The notes beneath the pieces are model-generated. The model worked only from the letters and a program-made list of their open reading frames with translations. It did no database searches and had not been told where the DNA came from. Both the position numbers and the translations under genes were made by a program. Positions 55,350-63,736 of a stretch of 64,000 bases of DNA are shown here, in pieces (position 1 is the first letter of the stretch; every line of letters begins with the position of its first letter). The DNA is from Planctomycetota bacterium (lineage in GTDB: Bacteria > Planctomycetota > Planctomycetia > Pirellulales > Pirellulaceae). The stretch is taken from contig CAUJHS010000022.1 of NCBI GenBank assembly GCA_963204915.1, forward strand, positions 496,001 through 560,000, read 5' to 3'.

Positions 55350-56006
55350 CTACTCCGATGGCTGCTCGCCGTGAACCTTCGTAAACCCACCCTTCTTCAG
55401 CGCATCCAACGCAGCCCGCGTGACCAGCATCTGACGCGGCGTCAACACGGCCAGAGCGTTCAAGTCCGCAACAGGCGACACCGAAACCGCAGGGAGATTC
55501 CGAATACTCTTGTACACGTTGACGTTATGCCCCTCAACGGCGACCAAGGTGCTTTGCTCGCCCATATTCAAGGCCCGCAAGATCGCCACCATGTCGCGAG
55601 TTTTGGGAGCATCAAACGCCAAACCGTCAATAATCTTAACCTGGTTGTCCTTCAACTTGGCGGCAACGGCCATGCGGGTCGCAGCTCGCACCGCCTTCTT
55701 AGGCAACCGATAGCCGTAATCAACCGGCTGCTTATGCTTCACATGGCCGCCGCCACGACGCTGAGCAGCGCGACGCGAGCCCGCACGAGCACGCCCCGTT
55801 CCCTTCTGGCGGTACATCTTCTGGCGATTACCGGCCACCTCAGAGCGAGACTTGGTCTTATGCGAACCCTGGCGCTTGTTCGCCTGGTACATGACCACTA
55901 CGTCATGCAGCAACTGCTTATTAATGCGCGGGGCTATGTCGGTCCACTCCACGTCGTACGTGCCGACCTCTTTCCCCGTCCGATCATATACTGGCAAACT
56001 GGCCAT
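55350..56006 (-). CDS. rplD: 50S ribosomal protein L4
   Basis: 218 aa. VVMYQANKRQGSHKTKSRSEVAG and RQKGTGRARAGSRRAAQRRGGGHVKHKQPVDYGYRLPKK form the tunnel-reaching loop of L4. In E. coli L4 regulates the S10 operon by binding its leader, but no equivalent structure could be confirmed here. It is 18 nt from rplC. Confidence 0.95.
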   Translation of the reverse strand: MASLPVYDRTGKEVGTYDVEWTDIAPRINKQLLHDVVVMYQANKRQGSHKTKSRSEVAGNRQKMYRQKGTGRARAGSRRAAQRRGGGHVKHKQPVDYGYRLPKKAVRAATRMAVAAKLKDNQVKIIDGLAFDAPKTRDMVAILRALNMGEQSTLVAVEGHNVNVYKSIRNLPAVSVSPVADLNALAVLTPRQMLVTRAALDALKKGGFTKVHGEQPSE

Positions 56007-56024
56007 GAACTGGCTCCTAACCCA

Positions 56025-56714
56025 CTACCCAACTTTGTTTGTTTCCCGAACCACAACATATCCGCCATTCGGCCCGGGGACGCCGCCGCGAATCATCAGC
56101 AAATTATTTTCGGAGTCAATGCGCACGACAGAAATATTACGAATCGTAACATTCTCGCGACCCAACTGACCCGCCATGCGCTTACCCTTCCAGGTACGCG
56201 CTGGGAAAGTATTATTGCCCGTACTTCCGCCGTGCCGATGCACTTTCTTCACACCGTGCGAAGCGCGCTGACCTGAGAAGTTATGCCGCCTCATGACACC
56301 CGAGAAGCCGCGACCCTTACTGACGCTGGCGACATCAACAGCGGCGACACCCTCAAAGACGGCGACATTCAACTCTTGGCCGATCTGAGCATCACCGGCA
56401 GAGCCACGAATTTCGCGCACAAAGCGCTTGGGCTCACAACCAGCTTTAGGAAGAAGCTCAACGCCTGCCGCGGTGCGACTGCGCGAGCGCTTGCTGTTCA
56501 ACTTTGCGACATGACCACGTTCACTGCGACGAGCGAGCCGACGAGGCTTGTCGGCAAAACCAAGCTGAACGGCCTCATAGCCATCACGGTCAGGAGTCCG
56601 CACCTGCAACACCACACAGGGACCAACCTCCAAGACCGTTACGGGAATCGCTTCCCCAGCCTCGTTAAATATTTGCGTCATCCCGACCTTACGGCCGAGC
56701 ATTCCCTTAGTCAT
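56025..56714 (-). CDS. rplC: 50S ribosomal protein L3
   Basis: 229 aa. [29 protein letters not shown] start and [35 protein letters not shown] core are diagnostic. [15 protein letters not shown]-like [18 protein letters not shown] end follows. It lies 136 nt from rpsJ. Confidence 0.95.
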   Translation of the reverse strand: MTKGMLGRKVGMTQIFNEAGEAIPVTVLEVGPCVVLQVRTPDRDGYEAVQLGFADKPRRLARRSERGHVAKLNSKRSRSRTAAGVELLPKAGCEPKRFVREIRGSAGDAQIGQELNVAVFEGVAAVDVASVSKGRGFSGVMRRHNFSGQRASHGVKKVHRHGGSTGNNTFPARTWKGKRMAGQLGRENVTIRNISVVRIDSENNLLMIRGGVPGPNGGYVVVRETNKVG

Positions 56715-56850
56715 CGCTCTTTCGCCTTATGGTCTGTCGCCAGCGGGAGCATGAGGAACGAAACCTCAGCTTACCCGCAAGGCTTCCGTGTCATACAAGT
56801 GCCGGTGAAAGAAACAAACAAACCGAAGCCTACAAACACCCCGAATCCAA

Positions 56851-57192
56851 CTACTTCTTCTTCGCCTCGCGAGTCGAGGCCTTAATCTTAATATCAACAC
56901 CAGCCGGAAGACTCAGCTTATTCAGCGCTTCAATCGTCTTGGCCGTTGCCTGCACGATATCAATCAAACGCTTATGCGTCCGAATCTCGAACTGCTGCCG
57001 AGACTTCTTATCAATATGCGGGCCCGACAGCACTGTATAACGCTCAACCCGCGTGGGAAGAGGAATTGGACCATGCACCTCAGAGTGCGTGCGCTTAACC
57101 GTCTCCACAATCTCCTGGGCGCTTTGGTCCAAGATACTGTGGTCATAAGCTTCCATACGAATGCGGATTATTTCTTGCGTAACGCCCGCCAC
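56851..57192 (-). CDS. rpsJ: 30S ribosomal protein S10
   Basis: 113 aa. [56 protein letters not shown] and [13 protein letters not shown] match S10. The frame is open to 57255, but GTG 57192 has AGGAGA 9 nt upstream and gives [12 protein letters not shown], so it was chosen. It is the first gene of the S10-spc string and lies 85 nt after the predicted promoter at 57285-57313. Confidence 0.94.
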   Translation of the reverse strand: MAGVTQEIIRIRMEAYDHSILDQSAQEIVETVKRTHSEVHGPIPLPTRVERYTVLSGPHIDKKSRQQFEIRTHKRLIDIVQATAKTIEALNKLSLPAGVDIKIKASTREAKKK

Positions 57193-57284
57193 GGGTTCAC
57201 TTCTCCTGGGTATACCGGCCGCGCCGAGAGCGCCGACCAAGCCTTCCCCCGACATCCCAAGAACGCACTGGGGGAAAACGAATG

Positions 57285-57313
57285 ATACTAGAAGTTTTTC
57301 CGAACTTCGTCAA
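57285..57313 (-). promoter_or_regulatory. Strong sigma70-type promoter of the S10-spc cluster
   Basis: -35 TTGACG (57313-57308), exactly 17-nt spacer, -10 TAGTAT (57290-57285), start expected near 57278. The spacer itself contains the dyad GAAGTT / AACTTC (57291-57308), which fills the gap between the two boxes and could be a repressor or MerR-type operator. Confidence 0.65.
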
Positions 57314-57432
57314 CACCGGGTATGGGGACGTCGGAAAGACTTTCACTCAGTCGTGGGACGCAGGGTTCCCTGGTATGCCGGTGAGCTGAGCGTTTACTTA
57401 AATTATCGAATGTTGAAGTTTTGTGAAAGGGC

Positions 57433-57456
57433 ACGCACGCGGAAATTGGCGTGCGT
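57433..57456. other. GC-rich hairpin
   Basis: Perfect 8-bp arms ACGCACGC / GCGTGCGT with an 8-nt loop, followed by CGTCCAAAAATTTT on the plus strand. Role unknown. Confidence 0.35.
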
Positions 57457-57727
57457 CGTCCAAAAATTTTGCATGTGACCTTTTGCCGCGACAACGGAAT
57501 ACTCGCACGGCGGCACGAAAGGCGCCGTTCGCTGTGTGAATACGCCAGCAGGTGTAGGGTGCGTATTGCCGATGGCTCACGTATTCACCGAGTTCTCACG
57601 TTTCGCGCCACTCGGCTACACGGTCGAGCCCCAAATTTCAGCCGGAAAGCGTCATACCCAGACCCTTCCTAAGAGCTGGAAGAAAACGCTGTACGTGGGA
57701 GCGATTCACAGCGTTTGCATGAGTCGA

Positions 57728-57750
57728 AACGATTGTGAGGATTAATCGTT
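57728..57750. promoter_or_regulatory. Dyad with 9-nt spacer upstream of the HEAT gene
   Basis: AACGATT / AATCGTT arms of 7 bp spaced by 9 nt, flanked by CG on each side. Possible regulator-binding site, about 140 nt upstream of the HEAT-repeat gene. The arm and spacer lengths resemble the groEL upstream dyad, but the sequence does not. Confidence 0.3.
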
Positions 57751-57892
57751 CGCGCTATTCCCTACCGGCAAGGCTTCGCATCAAGCCTTTCCATTTGAAA
57801 GCCGATGGGCGAATGGATAGAGCGGTAATCCTTCTTTCCACGCGGGCGATACATCTTCGGTAATTCCTCAATTCGCTGGGAGAGCGCCCATT

Positions 57893-59551
57893 GTGATCGG
57901 CGGCCTGGAAAAAACGTGGCGAGTCCTTGCCGTTTCGCCTAACGAGTCGGCGGTCGATCTGCTTTTAATTAGCTTGGATAGCCCCACGGAAACGCTTGTG
58001 GCCGGCTCAGTGCGCTGTTTAGTGGACCGCCGAAGTTCACGAGGCATGGCGGAACTGGTGCGCCGTTGGGATCGGCTTTCCACAAGTTGCCGCGAGATCA
58101 TTGCCGAGCGCCCCGACCGACTCGCGGGCGCCTTGCGTGACGCACTCGTTCAAGGCGACTCGGCACTAGGCTCCAATGCTTGCCATGCGGCGATCTGGCT
58201 CCGGGAGTACGAGTTAGCGCAGGTGCTGATCAATGTCGCGGAGGCGACAACCCATCCTCACTCGGAACTTGCGGCCAAAACGTTACTTCGCTTAGCCGAA
58301 CTGCTGTACGAGGAAATGACCTCGCCACGCGATCGGACGCAAGCGCGTGATCCTCAGGCCGCGCGCACGCGCATGGCGGCCGCGCTGGAAAAATCGCTCT
58401 TGCGCTGGGCGCTGCATCAACGAAGAGAAATCCTGGAAGCATTCTTGTTGCTTTCCTCTCGCGACAACTCCACACTCAAGCGAATTTTAGACAATCCGCA
58501 CGATCCCACGTATCTGAAAACGTTGGAATTGCTGGCCCAAAGCCGACAAGCCGGGATTATGCGGCTGTTAATTAGTTTTCTCGACGATCGGCGCCCTTCG
58601 ACAGCGGCCCTCCAAACACTGGCGCGACGTTCGGACAAAACATTTCTCGCCGGTTTAGTGAAGAAAGTGGGGTATGAGCCCTCCACCGCAGCGCGCCGAA
58701 ACCTCAAGTTAATTCGTGATTTTCCTTGGCTTCGCAGTGAGCCGGAGAAATTAGACGGGTTGGACGAGGCAGGTCAGCACGCAGTCGTGCAAATGGCGGT
58801 CGCTTCATCGATGAAGCGAAGCGACGTTTTTGCGACCCTCGAACGTTTGCTCCGTCACGGCCGCCCCGGCGGACGACGCGCCGCGGCCGAAGCGCTGCGT
58901 CAGTTTCAAGGCGCGGACGCGGGGCGCCTGGTCCTGGCCGCCCTGCACGATAGCGATCCGCTTGTTCAGACGGCGGTCTTAAGCCATGTACGCCAAAGGA
59001 ATTTGCCCGGCGCGATGACGCGCTTGCTGGAACTCTTGGAAAGCAACCACGAAACAGTACGTACCGCGACGCGAAAGTGCCTGGGCGACTTCAATTGTGA
59101 GCGATTTTTAATGTCGTTCGACACGCTGTCGGCAGAATCTCGCCAAAGCACCGGAGCGTTGGTCGCCAAGATCGACTTGCACGCGACGTCGACCTTGAAA
59201 AATGAACTGGCTTCTCCTTCGCGGAATCGAAGGATTCGCGCCGTGGAAGCCGCTGCCGATCTCGGCCTCGTAAGCGCGTTGGAGGAGCCCTTACTGGGGT
59301 TGCTCCAGGAAAACGATCACTTACTGCGGGCGAGAACGGTCGAAGTCCTCCGTTACTGCAATACCCCGCGCACTCGGCAGGCTCTCCGAGAGCGCCTGCT
59401 CGACGCCCATCCGACGGTTCAATCGGCGGCGGAGTCGAGTCTACTTTATCTGAGTCGCAGCGAAGCGGCGTTGGCCGACACCGTGGTCATTCCGTCGCCG
59501 GTGCACGGTTTGCCGCCGATCGTATCGCAAGCGACCGACGCAACCACGTGA
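57893..59551 (+). CDS. HEAT-repeat protein
   Basis: 552 aa, all helical. Repeated units with alternating Leu/Ala and Arg/Asp, for example RRAAAEALRQFQGADAGRLV, DPLVQTAVLSHVRQ and NRRIRAVEAAADLGLVSALEEPLL, fit HEAT or PBS-lyase-type repeats. No enzymatic motif, signal peptide or membrane helix was seen. It is likely a cytoplasmic protein-interaction scaffold. The GTG at 57893 has GGGAG about 9 nt upstream. It is divergent from the S10 cluster. Function unknown. Confidence 0.7.
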   Translation: MIGGLEKTWRVLAVSPNESAVDLLLISLDSPTETLVAGSVRCLVDRRSSRGMAELVRRWDRLSTSCREIIAERPDRLAGALRDALVQGDSALGSNACHAAIWLREYELAQVLINVAEATTHPHSELAAKTLLRLAELLYEEMTSPRDRTQARDPQAARTRMAAALEKSLLRWALHQRREILEAFLLLSSRDNSTLKRILDNPHDPTYLKTLELLAQSRQAGIMRLLISFLDDRRPSTAALQTLARRSDKTFLAGLVKKVGYEPSTAARRNLKLIRDFPWLRSEPEKLDGLDEAGQHAVVQMAVASSMKRSDVFATLERLLRHGRPGGRRAAAEALRQFQGADAGRLVLAALHDSDPLVQTAVLSHVRQRNLPGAMTRLLELLESNHETVRTATRKCLGDFNCERFLMSFDTLSAESRQSTGALVAKIDLHATSTLKNELASPSRNRRIRAVEAAADLGLVSALEEPLLGLLQENDHLLRARTVEVLRYCNTPRTRQALRERLLDAHPTVQSAAESSLLYLSRSEAALADTVVIPSPVHGLPPIVSQATDATT

Positions 59552-59695
59552 TGAGCTACTGATGGATTTCACAACTTGGTGACCGCCAGGTTTCGTTTCA
59601 GAAAAATGTGATCAACAAAACAGTGCACTGCGATCAGGCGGATGGCGTGTAAACTCGTCGGAAATTCATTGCAGATCAATGGGGCATTTTCCCAC

Positions 59696-60022
59696 ATGAA
59701 CCTCTACGTCGGAGCCTTTTTGATTATCGTATTGGTGGTCACGAGCGCTTGTTGGGCGGTTTGGCAACGTTGGCGTCGAACACAACCGCGGCACGGTCCG
59801 GCCGCGCTATTTACTGAACTTTGTTGTGCTCATGGACTTAGCCGCCATGAACGATGGCTGCTATGGCGATTTGCACGTCAATTGCCGATTGAACCACCGA
59901 CGCGTTTGTTTCTCGAGCCGCATTGGCTTGAGCCTACGCAAATTACCAAAGCGTCGGGCGGGTTAACCCACGATCAAGCGGCACGAATCCGAGAAGTGGT
60001 TTTTGGCGAATCCGGAAAGTAG
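59696..60022 (+). CDS. Single-span membrane protein
   Basis: 108 aa. One hydrophobic helix at residues 3-23 (YVGAFLIIVLVVTSACWAV), then a basic linker and a helical C-terminus with LCCAHGLSRHERWLLWRFARQL and LFLEPHWLEPTQI. Repeat-like planctomycete proteins of this size with a HERWLLWRFA motif are familiar, but no function is known. ATG 59696 was chosen over an in-frame start at 59642. It is 144 nt from the HEAT gene on the same strand. Confidence 0.55.
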   Translation: MNLYVGAFLIIVLVVTSACWAVWQRWRRTQPRHGPAALFTELCCAHGLSRHERWLLWRFARQLPIEPPTRLFLEPHWLEPTQITKASGGLTHDQAARIREVVFGESGK

Positions 60023-60365
60023 TCAACGGAAATTTCGACAATAAGGCCGCATGTATCGTGCTGTGTCGCGGAACGGGAGTACGATGCGGTTATGGTCCTG
60101 CCCATAAGTAGGCAGGCAGCCACTCGTACGAACGCAGAGACGCGGCGCCGTTTCGCCTTCTTTTGGCGCCATTCTTGCACTTCTAAGTTGCAACCGACAT
60201 CAGGCCTCAACCTTTATCGATGTCGAAAGTGAATCAAGATCTGTTGCGGCACGGAACGGCTGCGTTCGATGAACGTGACGGTTGCGTGCTGCAAGTGCGC
60301 AATTAAACGCCGGCCGCTCGCGTTCTGTAAACCTTGTGGCGTTTACTAACGAAAGGACGATCCGC

Positions 60366-60527
60366 GTGGGCGCACTAGAATTAATTCTCTTGATCGTAAT
60401 CGTACTGTTGCTCTTGGGCGCGATTCCCGCATGGCCGCACAGCCGCCGCTGGGGATATGTCCCCAGCGGCGGACTCGGCCTGCTCTTGATTGTTCTCTTA
60501 CTGCTGGTGCTCTTCGACGTGTTTTAG
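60366..60527 (+). CDS. DUF3309 family small membrane protein
   Basis: 53 aa. Two hydrophobic stretches flank a WPHSRRWGYVPSGGLG motif, the DUF3309 signature. GTG 60366 with AAAGGA 9 nt upstream was preferred over the upstream frame. It is too short to be confident about function. Related proteins are widespread in proteobacteria and planctomycetes and often occur in osmotic or stress-induced loci. Confidence 0.75.
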   Translation: MGALELILLIVIVLLLLGAIPAWPHSRRWGYVPSGGLGLLLIVLLLLVLFDVF

Positions 60528-60534
60528 AGCAAAT

Positions 60535-60591
60535 CGCGGCCGAATAGGCGGTCCGCCGCTCCTCGCGGCCGCATAGGCGATATCGAGGAGC
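60535..60591. repeat. Direct repeat and hairpin after DUF3309
   Basis: Two 16-bp copies of CGCGGCCGNATAGGCG (60535-60550 and 60564-60579) with one mismatch, and a hairpin GCTCCTC / GAGGAGC (60558-60564, 60585-60591). They lie in the gap between convergent genes and could be a terminator or a small repeat element. Confidence 0.35.
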
Positions 60592-60614
60592 GACGCCCAA
60601 CATTTATGGCGTTG

Positions 60615-61865
60615 CTACTCGCGCAAATGCGAGACGCGGTTATACACCCGCGATGAATGGCGGTTGGGATTAAAACGTTCCAAGAGACCGCCCCGCACCA
60701 GTTCAGACCGCATTTGCGGGGTGCCGCCGTACCCATTATGGCTAATACTGCTCGGATCAAACGGGTGGAACGAGAAAATTCCGTCAGACCCTCGCACCCG
60801 GCCATACCAGTCTCGACCAGCCTGAAAATCGCGAACGTGGCGATTCGTGGTTTCGTGGCACCGACGGCAAGATACGCGGTCAGCTTCAATAAAGCCTGCG
60901 TCGTAATTCGCGGGCACCACATGAAAACGTGCGGTGGTGGTTGGTGCGCAAGTATGCAATCCGTTGGTAGACTTCCGCCAAGTGGAGCCTAACGCGGACT
61001 GGAAAGTTGTTTGCGTTAGCAATTTCACAACCAACGCATCATCGCCTGCGGGGGGCAACGTATCGACTCCCATGGTTTGATAAATCACGCGTCCCGGATG
61101 GTTATCCGCCAGCACGCGCTTTTGCATCTTGACAGGCGAGTCGAGATGTTTGACCAACTTGGCCAACTGGGCATTCTTACTCCACTCAGGACGCAACTCC
61201 TTGATGCGGTGGGAAAGATCTTCCGCCGTCGGGAATGGACGATACACATCGACGTTCCAATCACCGTTTTCGCGAACGCGTAACCGCATTTCGAACGTGT
61301 AGGAGGTCCCCCATGGGGCTTTCATCGTCAATACTTCGCCAAATACCGTTCCCACAGGGTAAACCCAAGCATACCCCTGGGCCGAATCGCCCGATAAATG
61401 CTTGCGATACCAGGTGATTGGCATCACTTTTCCGTTTGCGTCCTTGGGCAAACGAACGAACCGAAACGACGTCACATTGGCGGCGCGATGAGTGCCCGCC
61501 GGGTGTCCCCACGGGAATTCAATGTTGCCGTTCCCATACGGTTCGCCATTGTCGGCCGAAATGTTGTACGACACCGAATGAAGCCCCGGGAGTTGACCGT
61601 CCCATATTTGATAACACTCGGGCATTTCCTGATCGGTGTACAAGATTAGCGAGGGATCATCCAGAATCGCCTGCACATCGGCGTCGTCGACCTTAGGCAG
61701 GAATTTGCGAAAAGTGGCTTCCCGTTGCGGCGACATGAGACGGACATTGGTTGTCCGAACCGCGTTCTTGGCGGGCGTTGGCGAAGGTGATTCGGCCGCA
61801 AATCCATACGCCGCCAAAAGACATCCCATCAGTCCGATAACCGTCCGTACCAGTGACTGAGACAT
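60615..61865 (-). CDS. Exported single-haem cytochrome-like protein
   Basis: 416 aa. Signal peptide of about 22 residues (MSQSLVRTVIGLMGCLLAAY, then AAES). Most of the protein is a mixed-fold domain with no family I recognise. Near residue 333 a CRRCHET motif could bind one haem c. The rest lacks the features of known cytochromes, so a zinc-like or chance CxxCH cannot be excluded. ATG 61865 directly precedes the signal. It is convergent with the DUF3309 gene. The role is unknown. Confidence 0.55.
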   Translation of the reverse strand: MSQSLVRTVIGLMGCLLAAYGFAAESPSPTPAKNAVRTTNVRLMSPQREATFRKFLPKVDDADVQAILDDPSLILYTDQEMPECYQIWDGQLPGLHSVSYNISADNGEPYGNGNIEFPWGHPAGTHRAANVTSFRFVRLPKDANGKVMPITWYRKHLSGDSAQGYAWVYPVGTVFGEVLTMKAPWGTSYTFEMRLRVRENGDWNVDVYRPFPTAEDLSHRIKELRPEWSKNAQLAKLVKHLDSPVKMQKRVLADNHPGRVIYQTMGVDTLPPAGDDALVVKLLTQTTFQSALGSTWRKSTNGLHTCAPTTTARFHVVPANYDAGFIEADRVSCRRCHETTNRHVRDFQAGRDWYGRVRGSDGIFSFHPFDPSSISHNGYGGTPQMRSELVRGGLLERFNPNRHSSRVYNRVSHLRE

Positions 61866-62123
61866 GGAGTTCTCTCCAAACGTGTAAAAGTGGAGAAGGA
61901 AAGCATGCTGCGCTACGGCCAACATGCCAAAAACAAAAGGAAAACCGTGTTAAAATATTCCGATTGCATAAAAGAGGGAAAGTCATTAGGTTAGAGCAGG
62001 GTACTATCTCCATGTCACCAGTCAAGGGGGGCTACCCGGGCGGCCACGCTCCACCGCTGCAAAGGTGCGCTCAGAGTACGCCACAAAGCGCCGGCAGGAC
62101 TTGGAAGAAAGGCGCTCGCGGGG

Positions 62124-62723
62124 TCAATCGGTTGGGCGAGGCGTAAACTCCCGAACGATCCAAGCGACCTCGCTCTCGATTACGGCAGAGTCCGCACCTT
62201 CACTTCGCCCCACTTGATGGGCGACTGAGGTTTGAGCGGTTTGGCCGAGCCCAACCCGGCGGTATCGTTGCGGATAGCCGTACTGGGGATGAAACTCCCC
62301 GTACAAGGCAAGCCGTGGAGTTTGTTCGTCTGCTACGCCCTCCGCAACTTGCTTCATGTGTTGAAAGTCGCTTTCCATCGTCCCGAACATTCCTGGCACG
62401 CTCCACGTCGTCCAGGTGCGACGTTGAGTGAGGGGTTGCCCGTTGCGCGTCGCGCTCACCGCTTCGCCGTCTCGCACCTCGACGCGATATTTCGCAGGTT
62501 GCCGGCCCGAGACTTCGACTTCGATGTCATAACTCGCGGGCCCCTGTTCCCGCCAACGCTTCTGGGCGGTCTCAAAGCTACTTACTGAAAGTGGGGGCAA
62601 CGGATCGCGGAAGGATAGAACCCAAAACAACATCACCGCCGCCAACCCCACCAAGGCGCCCAGCGCCGCCGCGAGATAACGCAGCGAAGTTCGACGCGTT
62701 GTTCTGAATGTAGGATCAGTCAT
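62124..62723 (-). CDS. Membrane-anchored DUF6174-like protein
   Basis: 199 aa. One N-terminal membrane helix (about residues 16-36, AAALGALVGLAAVMLFWVLS) and an extracytoplasmic domain with a W-x4-GPASYDIEVEVSG start and YRVEVRDGEAVSATRNG, similar in layout to DUF6174. No catalytic motif is visible. It is 118 nt downstream of the sirtuin gene and transcribed in the same direction. Function unknown. Confidence 0.55.
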   Translation of the reverse strand: MTDPTFRTTRRTSLRYLAAALGALVGLAAVMLFWVLSFRDPLPPLSVSSFETAQKRWREQGPASYDIEVEVSGRQPAKYRVEVRDGEAVSATRNGQPLTQRRTWTTWSVPGMFGTMESDFQHMKQVAEGVADEQTPRLALYGEFHPQYGYPQRYRRVGLGQTAQTSVAHQVGRSEGADSAVIESEVAWIVREFTPRPTD

Positions 62724-62841
62724 AAGGCAAAATTTTCGCTGGACAAACTCGCGCCTACAACGCCCCGTTGACGCAAAGATATTTAACCTACCGCGATTTC
62801 ACACTCAGGGCTTGGCGGGGTGGGGGGGCTCCGTTTTCTCG

Positions 62842-63663
62842 TTACCCTTCCATTCGGCGACCAAACGCAGACTCCACAAGTGCGGGCAAGATAACGCCAG
62901 CCGGCCCTGGGAGCCATACATCGCCGCCACCCTCGTGAGGGTCGATCGTAATCAGCTTGGCGCCCTGAGCTTGGGCTTCAAGAGGAAGACCCGCCGCAGG
63001 CCAAACGACGCCCGAGCATCCCACTTGAATCATTAAATCGCACTGGCGGCACTCTTCCTGCGCGAGGCTCCAGGCGGGCTCGGCCATGGCATCGCCAAAC
63101 AGCACAATCTTGGGGCGATGAATTCCGCGTCGTCCGACTCCCAGAAGGGGTCGAACCGTGGCCAGCGTATGCGCTAAAGGAAACCACGCTTCGCGGGCTC
63201 GATTCAGCTTCTTGGCCATGTGCAGAAGTTCGCGACGACTCAGAAGATGTAAGAACTTTCCCTGCTGCGAGACGACTTCAAATAACGAACCGTGGATTTC
63301 TCGCACAATGGTGCTTCCCGCTTGTTGGTGCAAACCATCAATGTTCTGCGTTACCACGGTAACGGCCACGTCCTGTTCCATCGCGGCAATAGCCCGATGC
63401 GCCGCATTGGGCTGCGCCGCCGCAATGGGCCCCACCACGGCATACACAAATTCGGCCAGACGGCGCGGACGCCACAACGCCGTTTGAACCAGACCACGCC
63501 ACGAAGCGAACTGCTCGGGAGGGAACTCGCGCCAGAATCCTTGGTCGTCACGAAAGGTGGGAATCCCGCTTTCGGCCGATACGCCAGCGCCGGTGAACAC
63601 AACCACTTCACGCGCCGTGCGCAATAGGCGCGCCGCTTGAGCCATTGTCGATGGGTCGTACAT
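62842..63663 (-). CDS. Sir2-family NAD-dependent deacylase without zinc cysteines
   Basis: 273 aa. NAD-binding motifs VVFTGAGVSAESGIPTFRD, TQNIDGLHQQAG and the catalytic His in REIHGSLFEV, with LFGDAMAEP and IQVGCSGVVWPA, define a Sir2 fold. In normal sirtuins two CxxC pairs follow the catalytic His. Here that stretch contains no cysteine at all (HGSLFEVVSQQGKFLHLL). It therefore likely does not bind zinc, as in some bacterial ADP-ribosylating sirtuins and in Sir2 domains of defence systems, and its acyl substrate is uncertain. It is divergent from larB. The ATG at 63663 gives the start MYDPSTMAQ. Confidence 0.85.
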   Translation of the reverse strand: MYDPSTMAQAARLLRTAREVVVFTGAGVSAESGIPTFRDDQGFWREFPPEQFASWRGLVQTALWRPRRLAEFVYAVVGPIAAAQPNAAHRAIAAMEQDVAVTVVTQNIDGLHQQAGSTIVREIHGSLFEVVSQQGKFLHLLSRRELLHMAKKLNRAREAWFPLAHTLATVRPLLGVGRRGIHRPKIVLFGDAMAEPAWSLAQEECRQCDLMIQVGCSGVVWPAAGLPLEAQAQGAKLITIDPHEGGGDVWLPGPAGVILPALVESAFGRRMEG

Positions 63664-63736
63664 CCGATTTCCTCGTGCGACTTAGGCGGGTCGGTCCCGC
63701 GTACCTTGCCGCGTCTCCTCATGATACGATAGCAGG

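Larger units (their letters stand above)
57193..57892. other. 700-nt divergent region between rpsJ and the HEAT-repeat gene
   Basis: No gene recognised. It contains the S10 promoter (57285-57313), a hairpin at 57433-57456 (ACGCACGC / GCGTGCGT, 8-bp arms, 8-nt loop) and a dyad at 57728-57750 (AACGATT / AATCGTT with a 9-nt spacer). The short open frames here are shadows or chance. Confidence 0.6.

Noticed and set aside
55371-56276. 301-codon plus-strand ORF antisense to rplD and rplC
   Set aside because: It covers two confirmed ribosomal protein genes on the other strand and has no family features.
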